Source: Actinomycetota bacterium | GTDB taxonomy: Bacteria > Actinomycetota > Acidimicrobiia > Acidimicrobiales > CADCSY01 | Direction: 5' to 3' | Assembly: GCA_016178435.1 (NCBI GenBank) | Contig: JACOTK010000169.1 | Span: forward strand, 1 to 6,341 | Length of the DNA stretch: 6,341 bases | Part shown: positions 1 to 4,980 of the stretch, one piece after another | Position numbering within the stretch: the first letter of the stretch is position 1 | Layout of the letters: every line of letters begins with the position of its first letter | Program-made: the position numbers and the translations under genes | Notes under the pieces: model-generated | Databases searched by the model: none | Seen by the model: the letters and a program-made list of their open reading frames with translations, nothing else | What the model was told of the DNA's origin: nothing

Positions 1-523
1 ATGCCGGCAGGGTGTCGGTTGCCAGGACCTCGTCCGAGGTCTGCACGAACCGACCATCGACCTCGAAGCCGGGGATCGTGCGAGGTGCGGAGCCCGTCGC
101 GAGGATCACGTTGGCGCCCGTGAGCTCCGTGGTCGCCCCCTGGTCGTCGGTGACGATCACTCGACCGTTGCCCGCAAAGACGCCGGTGCCGGCAAAGGTC
201 GAGACCTTCCGGGACTTGAGCAGCCCGGTGAGACCTTTCCAGAGGCCGTCGACAACCTGGCCCTTGCGAGCCATCGTGACGGGATAATCCATGGTTGCCG
301 GCCCGGCCTGCACTCCGAACGTCGCTGCGTGATTGACGGTGCGGAACACCGCAGCCGACTCGAGAAGCTCCTTGGCCGGGATGCAACCTCGGTGCAGACA
401 CGTTCCACCGACCTTGTCTCGTTCCACCAGGGCGATCGAGAGGCCGGCCGCCGCCCCATACAGCGCGGCGGCGTACCCACCGGGGCCTCCTCCAATGATC
501 ACGACATCGAACTGGTCAGCCAC
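1..523 (-). CDS. lpdA: Dihydrolipoamide dehydrogenase-type flavoprotein, N-terminal part (gene runs off the left edge)
   Basis: Only the first 174 codons are present, about a third of the usual 460-480 residues. The protein begins VADQFDVVIIGGGPGGYAAA, with the FAD-binding GGGPGG loop at residues 11-16 and the acidic ribose-binding residue E34 after the second strand. The redox-active disulfide motif GGTCLHRGCIPAK covers residues 39-51 (cysteines 42 and 47), and an ATGSAPRTIPG segment follows near residue 150. This is the class I pyridine nucleotide-disulfide oxidoreductase plan, and the CLHRGCIPAKELL form fits dihydrolipoamide dehydrogenase, the E3 subunit that reoxidises lipoamide in 2-oxoacid dehydrogenase complexes or the glycine cleavage system. 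Mercuric or mycothione reductase is less likely, but the NAD and dimerisation domains are outside the window. The GTG start at 523 is preceded by a purine-rich GGGAAGGG ribosome site. No E1/E2 partner gene is visible. Confidence 0.87.
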   Translation of the reverse strand, partial: MADQFDVVIIGGGPGGYAAALYGAAAGLSIALVERDKVGGTCLHRGCIPAKELLESAAVFRTVNHAATFGVQAGPATMDYPVTMARKGQVVDGLWKGLTGLLKSRKVSTFAGTGVFAGNGRVIVTDDQGATTELTGANVILATGSAPRTIPGFEVDGRFVQTSDEVLATDTLPA

Positions 524-565
524 GTTCGCCCTTCCCTTTCTCAGGCCCCGATCACGTCCGCCGCC

Positions 566-571
566 AGACTA
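566..571 (-). promoter_or_regulatory. Possible -10 box (TAGTCT) for the lpdA-like gene
   Basis: Read on the minus strand, TAGTCT fits the actinobacterial TANNNT -10 pattern and would start transcription about 35 nt before the GTG start of the flavoprotein gene. I see no convincing -35 box at 16-18 nt, so this is only a candidate. The flavoprotein gene could instead be read from a promoter upstream of the small membrane-protein gene. Confidence 0.22.
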
Positions 572-595
572 CCCGGAGCCTTGGCCAACCGTTCT

Positions 596-627
596 CAGCC
601 GTTCAGCCGTTGAGCCGTTCAGCCGTT
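596..627. repeat. 8-bp tandem repeat, four copies of CAGCCGTT (one with a substitution)
   Basis: Units at 596-603, 604-611, 612-619 (GAGCCGTT) and 620-627 follow each other without spacers, and a decayed fifth copy (CAGCTGCA) lies at 628-635. On the minus strand the unit reads AACGGCTG, and at four of the five unit junctions it produces TGA. The stop codon of the 37-aa gene (619-621) is one of these. The array sits between the small gene and the lpdA-like gene. It looks like slippage-driven duplication and may vary in copy number. No hairpin or terminator is evident. Confidence 0.8.
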
Positions 628-732
628 CAGCTGCACGAACTGCAAGGCAAACGCCGCAACGATGACCACCCCGCACACAACAGCCGTGACGATGAGCCGA
701 CGAGTGTTCACCTCTTCGATCCTAGTGGGCAT
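619..732 (-). CDS. Small single-span membrane protein, 37 aa, function unknown
   Basis: This short gene on the minus strand encodes 37 residues, beginning MPTRIEEVNTRRLIVTAV. A charged N-terminal stretch (residues 1-12, with R4, E6, E7, R11 and R12) is followed by an uninterrupted hydrophobic run at about residues 13-33 containing one cysteine (C20), then a short QLNG tail. It is the length of one membrane helix. By the positive-inside rule the arginines suggest a cytoplasmic N terminus. The ATG start has a possible GAGGT ribosome site about 10 nt upstream. The stop is the first TGA inside an 8-bp tandem repeat. It lies 95 bp upstream of the lpdA-like gene on the same strand, so the two may share a transcript. 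I recognise no family. A chance open frame is possible, but the clean charge/hydrophobic layout argues for a real peptide. Confidence 0.55.
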   Translation of the reverse strand: MPTRIEEVNTRRLIVTAVVCGVVIVAAFALQFVQLNG

Positions 733-828
733 GACCGTTGGGACCTCAGGTCATCTGACAGTGCTGCCCGTCCCGGCTGGAATGCTCCCGTCGGGATCAA
801 GGAGCCTCTGGGTCGAGCCGGGAAGCGA

Positions 829-834
829 TAGCCT
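829..834 (+). promoter_or_regulatory. Possible -10 box (TAGCCT) of the thiamine operon
   Basis: TAGCCT fits TANNNT and would place the transcription start near the A at 841, about 5 nt before the first paired base of the riboswitch at 846, which is a sensible geometry for a riboswitch leader. No good -35 element is seen. Position relative to the aptamer is the main support. Confidence 0.35.
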
Positions 835-845
835 GAGGCGACAAG

Positions 846-936
846 ACGCAGGGGAGCCCGTTGCGACGAGCTGAGAGGCGGCCACGCAGGCCGCGACCCT
901 CCCAGGACCGGCCCGGTCATGCGGGCCAGGGAGCGT
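846..936 (+). ncRNA. TPP riboswitch (THI element) controlling thiGH
   Basis: The leader carries the conserved THI-box elements in order: GGGGAGCCC (851-859), GCTGAGAG (870-877), a GCGGCC...GGCCGC variable stem (878-894), GACCCT (895-900), and the 3' half ending GGTCATGCGGGCCAGGGAG (915-933). The closing P1 helix is visible: ACGC at 846-849 pairs with GCGT at 933-936. Known THI elements bind thiamine pyrophosphate and switch off thiamine biosynthesis genes. Only 9 nt separate P1 from the thiG start, leaving no space for an intrinsic terminator. The purine-rich AGGGAG at 928-933, the only good ribosome site, is part of the aptamer, so TPP binding should mask it and block translation initiation. 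Confidence 0.93.
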
Positions 937-945
937 GAGCGATGA

Positions 946-1710
946 GTGACCTCGACATGGCGCCTCTTCCTCGGGACAGGCAAGTTCCCCTCGATCGCCT
1001 CGCTGCGCGACGCCATCAGGACCTCGGGGACCGAGATGGTGACCGTCGCGCTCCGACGGGTCGATCTTTCAGGGCGAAGCGACGACAACATTCTCGACGC
1101 GCTCCCCCACGACGTGTTGTTGCTCACCAACACCTCGGGCGCTGTCGATGCCGACGAGGCGGTGCGACTGGCTCGACTCGCTTCTGCTGCAGGGCACCCC
1201 GACTGGATCAAGTTGGAGGTCACCCCCGACCCCCGCCACCTGCTGCCCGATCCCGTGGAGACCCTTCGTGCCGCCGAGCAACTGGTCCGCGAGGGCTTCA
1301 CGGTGCTGCCCTACTGCTCGGCCGACCCTGTGCTCTGCAAGCACCTCGAGGAGGTCGGATGCGCCACGGTGATGCCCCTCGGTTCCTGGATCGGCTCGAA
1401 CCGAGGCATCCGGACCCGCGACGCACTGGAGATCATCCTTGAACAGGCTCTGGTACCGGTCGTCGTCGACGCAGGCCTCGGCGCCCCTTCCCATGCCTCC
1501 GAGGCCATGGAGATGGGGGCGAGCGCCGTGCTCGTCAACACCGCCATCAGCATCGCCGGTGACGCCGCGGAGATGGCTCGCGCCTTTCGCCTCGGGGTCA
1601 TCGCCGGACGCACGGCCTTTCTCGCAGGGCTCGGCGCTCCCGGGACCAAGGCGTCGCCCTCATCGCCGCTCACCGGATTTCTCGACTCGACCGGATCGAG
1701 TCGGGCGTGA
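946..1710 (+). CDS. thiG: Thiazole synthase ThiG
   Basis: This cytoplasmic TIM-barrel enzyme forms thiazole phosphate carboxylate from 1-deoxy-D-xylulose 5-phosphate, ThiS-thiocarboxylate and dehydroglycine. At 254 aa it has the normal family length. Landmarks are LGTGKF (9-14), VTVALRRVDL (32-41), LTNTSGA (60-66), KLEV with the expected imine-forming lysine K89 and acidic E91, LPYCSADPVLCKHLEEVGCA (121-140), MPLGSWIGSN (143-152), VVDAGLG with D175, and SPLTGFLD near the C terminus. The PYC-ADPVLCK and SPLTGFL stretches are typical of the E. coli-type subfamily that works with ThiH. MPLGSWIGSN has tryptophan where alanine or proline is usual. GTG at 946 is forced because TGA lies directly upstream in frame. 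The gene stands directly behind the TPP riboswitch and overlaps thiH. The thiS gene usually found next to thiG is absent here. Confidence 0.95.
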   Translation: MTSTWRLFLGTGKFPSIASLRDAIRTSGTEMVTVALRRVDLSGRSDDNILDALPHDVLLLTNTSGAVDADEAVRLARLASAAGHPDWIKLEVTPDPRHLLPDPVETLRAAEQLVREGFTVLPYCSADPVLCKHLEEVGCATVMPLGSWIGSNRGIRTRDALEIILEQALVPVVVDAGLGAPSHASEAMEMGASAVLVNTAISIAGDAAEMARAFRLGVIAGRTAFLAGLGAPGTKASPSSPLTGFLDSTGSSRA

Positions 1711-2900
1711 CGTCGCTCGCAACGGGTGCCTCGCGGGCAAGCGCCGCTCCGACGCCGCTCACCCTGGAACAGCGACCCGAGACCGTTCCGCCCAACTCGG
1801 CCGCGGCCGATCTGCTCGGCACAGACCTGGCAGGGCTGCGGGAAATCGCGTGCAGCGCAACCCCGAGTGACGTCGACCGTGCTCTCGGGGCCTCACGTCT
1901 CGACCTTCGCGACTTTGCGGCGCTGCTCTCGGCGCCCGCCGCGGCTCGCCTCGAGGACCTTGCAACGGCCGCCCACCGCCTGACCGTGCAACGCTTCGGG
2001 CGAACCGTTCGCCTCTTCGCTCCGCTCTACCTGTCCAGCGAGTGCGTCTCGACCTGCACCTACTGCGGCTTCTCCGCCGACAACCCCATCACCCGACGCA
2101 CCCTGGAGCCCAGGGAGGCGCGGGCAGAGGCCGAGGAGCTGGCGGGGCGGGGCTTTCGTCATCTGCTCCTGGTGGCCGGCGAGCATGCCCGCATCGTGAA
2201 CCGCGACTACCTCGTGGCTTGTGTGGAGGCGATCGCGCCCGTTGTCGACGAGCTCTCGATCGAGGTGCAGGTCTGGGACACCGACATGTATCGCAGGCTC
2301 CTGGCGGCCGGTTGTGACGGGCTGGTGGTCTACCAGGAGACCTACAACCGAACCACCTATGCCGACGTTCACCTCAAGGGGAAGAAGCGCAACTACGACT
2401 GGCGGATCGCCGCGCCCGACCGAGGCGGCGAGGCAGGTATGCGCCGACTCGGCATCGGTGCGTTGCTCGGTCTCCACGACGACTGGCGAGCCGAGGCCAT
2501 CGCCCTCGCAACCCATGCGGCGGCCCTGACCCGGCGATGGTGGCGCTCGGAGATCAGCGTTGCGCTCCCCCGCCTTCGTCCCGCAGCCGGCGGCTTCGAG
2601 CCGGCGGATCCCGTCCGCGACGATCAACTGGTCCAGCTGCTGTGCGCGCTGCGACTCACACTTCCCGATGTCGGGATCACCCTCTCGACCCGCGAGCCGT
2701 CCGAGCTGCGCGACGCGCTGGTCCCTCTCGGCGTGACCACCTTGTCCGCCGGGTCGAGCACCGAGCCGGGCGGCTACACCACCCCGGATCGCAGCGACCC
2801 CCAATTCGAGGTCAGTGATCACCGGAGCCCGGCCGAGGTCGCCATGGCACTTCGCACCGCCGGTTACGACCCCGTCTGGAAGGACTGGCAACGAAGCTGA
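1707..2900 (+). CDS. thiH: Tyrosine lyase ThiH (2-iminoacetate synthase), radical SAM enzyme
   Basis: ThiH cleaves tyrosine with a 5'-deoxyadenosyl radical to p-cresol and dehydroglycine (2-iminoacetate), which ThiG uses to build the thiazole ring. The radical SAM cluster motif is C113-VST-C117-TY-C120, followed by GFS. Further family blocks are HLLLVAGEH (about 152-160), YQETYN (209-214), HLKGKK (222-227), DRGGEAGM and IGALLGLHDDWR (near 239-261), PRLRP (288-292), LSTRE and the C-terminal PVWKDW. Similarity to E. coli ThiH is strong by eye along nearly the whole length. At 397 aa it is about 20 residues longer than E. coli ThiH because of a low-complexity Ala/Pro/Thr-rich N-terminal extension. 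Its GTG start overlaps the thiG stop (GTGA), so translation is probably coupled and falls under the same riboswitch. The related radical SAM enzymes HydG, CofG/H and NosL fit less well. Confidence 0.95.
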   Translation: MTSLATGASRASAAPTPLTLEQRPETVPPNSAAADLLGTDLAGLREIACSATPSDVDRALGASRLDLRDFAALLSAPAAARLEDLATAAHRLTVQRFGRTVRLFAPLYLSSECVSTCTYCGFSADNPITRRTLEPREARAEAEELAGRGFRHLLLVAGEHARIVNRDYLVACVEAIAPVVDELSIEVQVWDTDMYRRLLAAGCDGLVVYQETYNRTTYADVHLKGKKRNYDWRIAAPDRGGEAGMRRLGIGALLGLHDDWRAEAIALATHAAALTRRWWRSEISVALPRLRPAAGGFEPADPVRDDQLVQLLCALRLTLPDVGITLSTREPSELRDALVPLGVTTLSAGSSTEPGGYTTPDRSDPQFEVSDHRSPAEVAMALRTAGYDPVWKDWQRS

Positions 2901-2919
2901 AACCACGGTGAGGGTGGTT
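2901..2919 (+). terminator. Weak hairpin directly after thiH, possible 3' end element
   Basis: AACCAC (2901-2906) can pair with GTGGTT (2914-2919) across a 7-nt loop, beginning at the base after the thiH stop. No U-tract follows; the downstream sequence is GC-rich. It may stabilise the mRNA end or assist termination, but it is not a standard intrinsic terminator. Confidence 0.3.
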
Positions 2920-3081
2920 GGGCGCCGGGGTGTTCGTCGAGCCGCCTCAGCCATGTGGACCACGAGGCAAACTCCTGCTGGTTTCTCATGCTCATCGCCT
3001 GTCAAGGAGATCCGAGCGGCCGTTGGCGTTGCCCTGGGCATCCACGACCTCCGAGCTGCTGGACGCACGTGGATTGAGGCT
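2920..3081. other. Intergenic stretch between thiH and the OB-fold gene, no gene seen
   Basis: I find no coding frame with recognisable protein character here and no tRNA-like or riboswitch-like pattern. A rightward open frame starting at 2918 runs through the OB-fold gene in another frame and reads as low-information Arg/Ser/Pro sequence. The stretch presumably holds upstream promoter elements of the OB-fold gene. Confidence 0.5.
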
Positions 3082-3087
3082 TAAGAT
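3082..3087 (+). promoter_or_regulatory. Putative -10 box (TAAGAT) giving a leaderless transcript
   Basis: TAAGAT matches TANNNT well and ends 6 nt before the ATG at 3094, so transcription would begin at or within a base of the start codon. Consistent with this, there is no good Shine-Dalgarno sequence in the last 15 nt before the ATG. Leaderless mRNAs are common in actinobacteria. No clear -35 is seen. Confidence 0.45.
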
Positions 3088-3093
3088 CGGACC

Positions 3094-3453
3094 ATGGGTA
3101 TCCGCAACATGGTCAAGGGACTCAAGACACCTGTGGACGAGCTCGATCGCCAACGCGTCCAGGGCAGGTTCGAGCCTCATCGAGAGGGACGAGTCGCCTT
3201 GTCGGAATGCCCCTTGCGCCAAAAGGTCGAGGTCATCGGCGAGGTGAGCCGCATGCGGGTGGTTCCACGGGCGGGATGTCCGTCGTTGGAGATCGTCGTG
3301 AGCGACGGCAGCGGCGAGGCCACCGCCGTCTTCCACGGTCGCCGCCGCATCAAGGGCATCGGCCCCGGACAGGCGATCGCTCTCTGCGGGGTCGCCCGGC
3401 AGAGCAACGGTCGCATGGTCTTCCTCAACCCGGCCTACACCCTCCTGGCCTAG
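3094..3453 (+). CDS. Small OB-fold nucleic-acid-binding domain protein
   Basis: A 119-aa soluble protein with an OB-fold core at about residues 38-118. Its blocks include KVEVIGEVSRMRVVPRAG, then LEIVVSDGSGEATAVFHGRR, then IKGIGPGQAIALCGVARQ, ending in GRMVFLNPAYTLLA. The strand order and the GIGPG/GVAR/NPAY motifs match, from memory, the conserved actinobacterial family that includes M. tuberculosis Rv2694c (about 120 aa), a RecG- or OB-wedge-like single-domain protein. Its role is unknown; nucleic-acid binding is inferred from the fold only. The basic N-terminal part (residues 1-32) lies outside the core. The family usually sits next to the TrkA-type pair and the permease found downstream, as here. 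It is convergent with the RCK gene across a tandem-repeat gap. The ATG at 3094 is chosen because of the adjacent -10 box and the family's length. Confidence 0.82.
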   Translation: MGIRNMVKGLKTPVDELDRQRVQGRFEPHREGRVALSECPLRQKVEVIGEVSRMRVVPRAGCPSLEIVVSDGSGEATAVFHGRRRIKGIGPGQAIALCGVARQSNGRMVFLNPAYTLLA

Positions 3454-3467
3454 CAGCTCGTCCCGCA

Positions 3468-3544
3468 CAGCCGGGCGGACTCAGCCCGGCGGACTCAGCC
3501 CGGCGGACTCAGCCCGGCGGACTCAGCCGGGCGGACTCAGCCCA
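3468..3544. repeat. 14-bp tandem repeat (five copies of CAGCC[C/G]GGCGGACT), convergent-gap element
   Basis: Units lie at 3468-3481, 3482-3495, 3496-3509, 3510-3523 and 3524-3537, followed by a partial copy (CAGCCCA). The three middle units are identical (CAGCCCGGCGGACT). The two outer ones share a single variant base (CAGCCGGGCGGACT). That change makes outer GCCGGGC complementary to neighbouring GCCCGGC, so two 7-bp GC hairpins with identical 7-nt loops are possible (3470-3490 and 3512-3532). On the minus strand every unit boundary contains TGA, and because the period is 14 the stops fall in all three frames. The first of them is the RCK gene's own stop. The array may act as a two-way transcription barrier, although there are no U-tracts. 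Confidence 0.85.
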
Positions 3545-4205
3545 CGAGAGCGGCGCGCACCTGCTCCTCGGAGTCGGGGGTGACGGGCACCAGCACCTCG
3601 GCTTGGGCCTGCAGCGGTGTGTCGCCTCGCGGCACCACGACGTGTTCGTCACGGATGATCGCGACCAACGTCGAGTCACGGGGAAGATCCAGGTCGGCCA
3701 CACGAAGCCCCGCGGCAGGCGAGCGATCCGCGAGCGTCACCTCGACGAGACGCGCCTTTCCGCCCTCGAACTGGAGCAGCCGGACCAGGGTGCCCACGCT
3801 GACGGCCTCCTCGACCAGGGCAGTGATGAGATGTGGGGTGGAGACGGCGACGTCGACTCCCCAGGTCTCGTTGAACATCCATTCGTTCTTGGGGTGGTTC
3901 ACCCGTGCGATGACCCGCGGAACCCCGAACTCCTGCTTTGCCAACAGCGAGACCACGAGGTTGTCCTCGTCGTCGCCCGTGACCGCGGCAACCACATCGG
4001 CGGTCGACAGATCCACCGCCGACAGCGCCGCAAGCTCACAGGCATCGACCACCTTGAAGTCGACGCCCTCGTACTCGCCCGAGGCAACGGCTCGCTTGAC
4101 GATGGCCTCGACCTGTTCGAGCACCAACACGTCATGTCCCGCCGCGTTCAGGTCCGCTGCGATGTGCAGCCCGACGTTGCCGCCTCCGGCAATGACCACC
4201 CGCAT
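3537..4205 (-). CDS. ceoB: TrkA-type RCK protein (K+ transport regulator), second gene of the pair
   Basis: A 222-aa cytoplasmic protein with an N-terminal Rossmann RCK_N (TrkA_N) domain: MRVVIAGGGNVGLHIAADL with the GxGxxG-type loop GGGNVG at 7-12 and acidic E30 at the end of the second strand, as in NAD(H)-binding forms. It continues with a VTGDDEDN segment near residue 95 and RVIARVNHPKNEWMF. A TrkA_C domain covers about residues 135-222 (ARLVEVTLADRSPAAGLRVADLDLP onward). Such proteins form rings with ion transporters and control K+ flux in response to nucleotides or other ligands. It corresponds to mycobacterial CeoB (Rv2691) by similarity and position. The ATG shares one base with the upstream gene's stop (TGATG), with a strong AGGGAGGGGG ribosome site just before it, so synthesis is coupled. 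The 3' end runs into the 14-bp tandem array. Confidence 0.92.
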   Translation of the reverse strand: MRVVIAGGGNVGLHIAADLNAAGHDVLVLEQVEAIVKRAVASGEYEGVDFKVVDACELAALSAVDLSTADVVAAVTGDDEDNLVVSLLAKQEFGVPRVIARVNHPKNEWMFNETWGVDVAVSTPHLITALVEEAVSVGTLVRLLQFEGGKARLVEVTLADRSPAAGLRVADLDLPRDSTLVAIIRDEHVVVPRGDTPLQAQAEVLVPVTPDSEEQVRAALVG

Positions 4206-4876
4206 CAGTGACCCCCTCCCTGGCCGGCGTCGCCGGCCATTCGCAACTCGAAACCGGGGAGCGAATCGGTGGTGACCACGACCAACAACATGTCACCCTC
4301 CTGACCGATCAAGGAATGAGTGGGGATCATCGCCTCGCCCGTCCGCGTCACCGCAACAACTCGCCATTTGCCGGTCTCGCCGAGCTTCGCCAGGGGCTTT
4401 CCGACCCAGACGTCGGGAAGCATTCGCTCCACGAGGACGACCGCCCCCGTGCTGTCGGCCCATTCCGTACGGGTCTCCGATGGCAGAAGTCGCCGCATGG
4501 CCTGATCGGTGGTCCAGGCCACCGTTGCGACCGTCGGAATGCCCAGGCGCTGGTAGATCGTCGCGCGGCCGGGGTCGTAGATACGCGCAACGACGCGCTC
4601 GATCCCGAAGGTCTCCCGGGCGATGCGAGCGACCATGATGTTCGAGTTGTCGCCGCTCGTCACCGCCGCGACCGCGGAGGCTTCCTCGATGCCCGCCTCC
4701 CTGAGCCGGTCGCGGTCGAAACCGAAACCGTGGATCCTCCTACCTGCGAAGTCCGGGGGCAACCGACGAAAGGCCGTCTCACGTTTGTCGATGATGGCGA
4801 CCGTATGACCCAGGCCCGAGATCTCCTGTGTCAGGGCCGCCCCGACCCGACCGCATCCCACGACTACGACATGCAC
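4205..4876 (-). CDS. ceoC: TrkA-type RCK protein (K+ transport regulator), first gene of the pair
   Basis: A 223-aa cytoplasmic protein with the same RCK_N plus TrkA_C layout as its downstream neighbour but clearly diverged from it. The Rossmann loop GCGRVG is at residues 7-12 and the adenosine-binding acidic residue D30 follows. VTSGDNSNIMVARIARETFG and the ARIYDPGRATIYQRLGIPTVAT block are characteristic of actinobacterial CeoC (Rv2692). The C-terminal domain starts near residue 140 (VVLVERMLPDVWVGKPLAKL) and ends in a short Gly-rich tail. The two-protein arrangement suggests a hetero-oligomeric gating ring. The GTG start at 4876 is supported by a near-perfect GAGGAGG ribosome site 8 nt upstream. 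The gene is divergent from the KimA-like transporter, the probable target. No TrkH or KtrB pore gene is in view. Confidence 0.92.
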   Translation of the reverse strand: MHVVVVGCGRVGAALTQEISGLGHTVAIIDKRETAFRRLPPDFAGRRIHGFGFDRDRLREAGIEEASAVAAVTSGDNSNIMVARIARETFGIERVVARIYDPGRATIYQRLGIPTVATVAWTTDQAMRRLLPSETRTEWADSTGAVVLVERMLPDVWVGKPLAKLGETGKWRVVAVTRTGEAMIPTHSLIGQEGDMLLVVVTTDSLPGFELRMAGDAGQGGGH

Positions 4877-4980
4877 AACAGCGGCCTCCTCGTCGACCCA
4901 CCCTGATCCCTACCCGCACTCACTGCCGAGTTCGGGTTATCGTAGCCGGCTTCGGTCGATGTTCTGATTTGAGGGCTCAC
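4877..4980. promoter_or_regulatory. Divergent promoter region for the RCK pair and the KimA-like transporter
   Basis: The 104-bp gap must hold promoters in both directions unless either gene is read from afar. Around 4938-4945 the sequence TATCGTA offers a rightward -10 candidate (TATCGT, 4938-4943) and a leftward one (TACGAT on the minus strand, 4945-4940) that overlap almost completely. Neither has a convincing -35. Ribosome sites at the two ends are clear: GAGGAGG for the leftward gene (minus strand, 4885-4891) and GAGGG (4971-4975) five nt before the rightward ATG. I see no c-di-AMP (ydaO-type) riboswitch, and the leader is too short for one. Confidence 0.35.

Noticed and set aside
708..1301. 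Leftward 197-codon frame across the riboswitch
   Set aside because: It overlaps the TPP aptamer and thiG on the opposite strand and has a Ser/Arg-rich composition typical of a shadow frame.
942..1442. 166-codon frame starting at ATG 942
   Set aside because: It has good ribosome-site spacing, but the protein is Arg/Pro-rich low-complexity sequence overlapping thiG in another frame. Kept only as a start-site question.
1893..3068. 391-codon open frame on the minus strand opposite thiH
   Set aside because: It is the antisense shadow of ThiH, whose identity is certain from the radical SAM motif and whole-length similarity. The antisense product has no recognisable fold.
3468..3544. CRISPR array
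   Set aside because: The 14-bp units are directly adjacent with no spacers, so this is a simple tandem repeat.
3207..4211. 334-codon rightward frame across the OB-fold end, the repeat and ceoB
   Set aside because: It crosses the 14-bp array, reading it as a repetitive Ala/Asp/Ser/Arg stretch, and lies antisense to a well-supported RCK gene.
4877..4980. c-di-AMP (ydaO-type) riboswitch upstream of the KimA-like gene
   Set aside because: Expected from Bacillus kimA, but the gap is only 104 bp and shows none of the conserved aptamer blocks.
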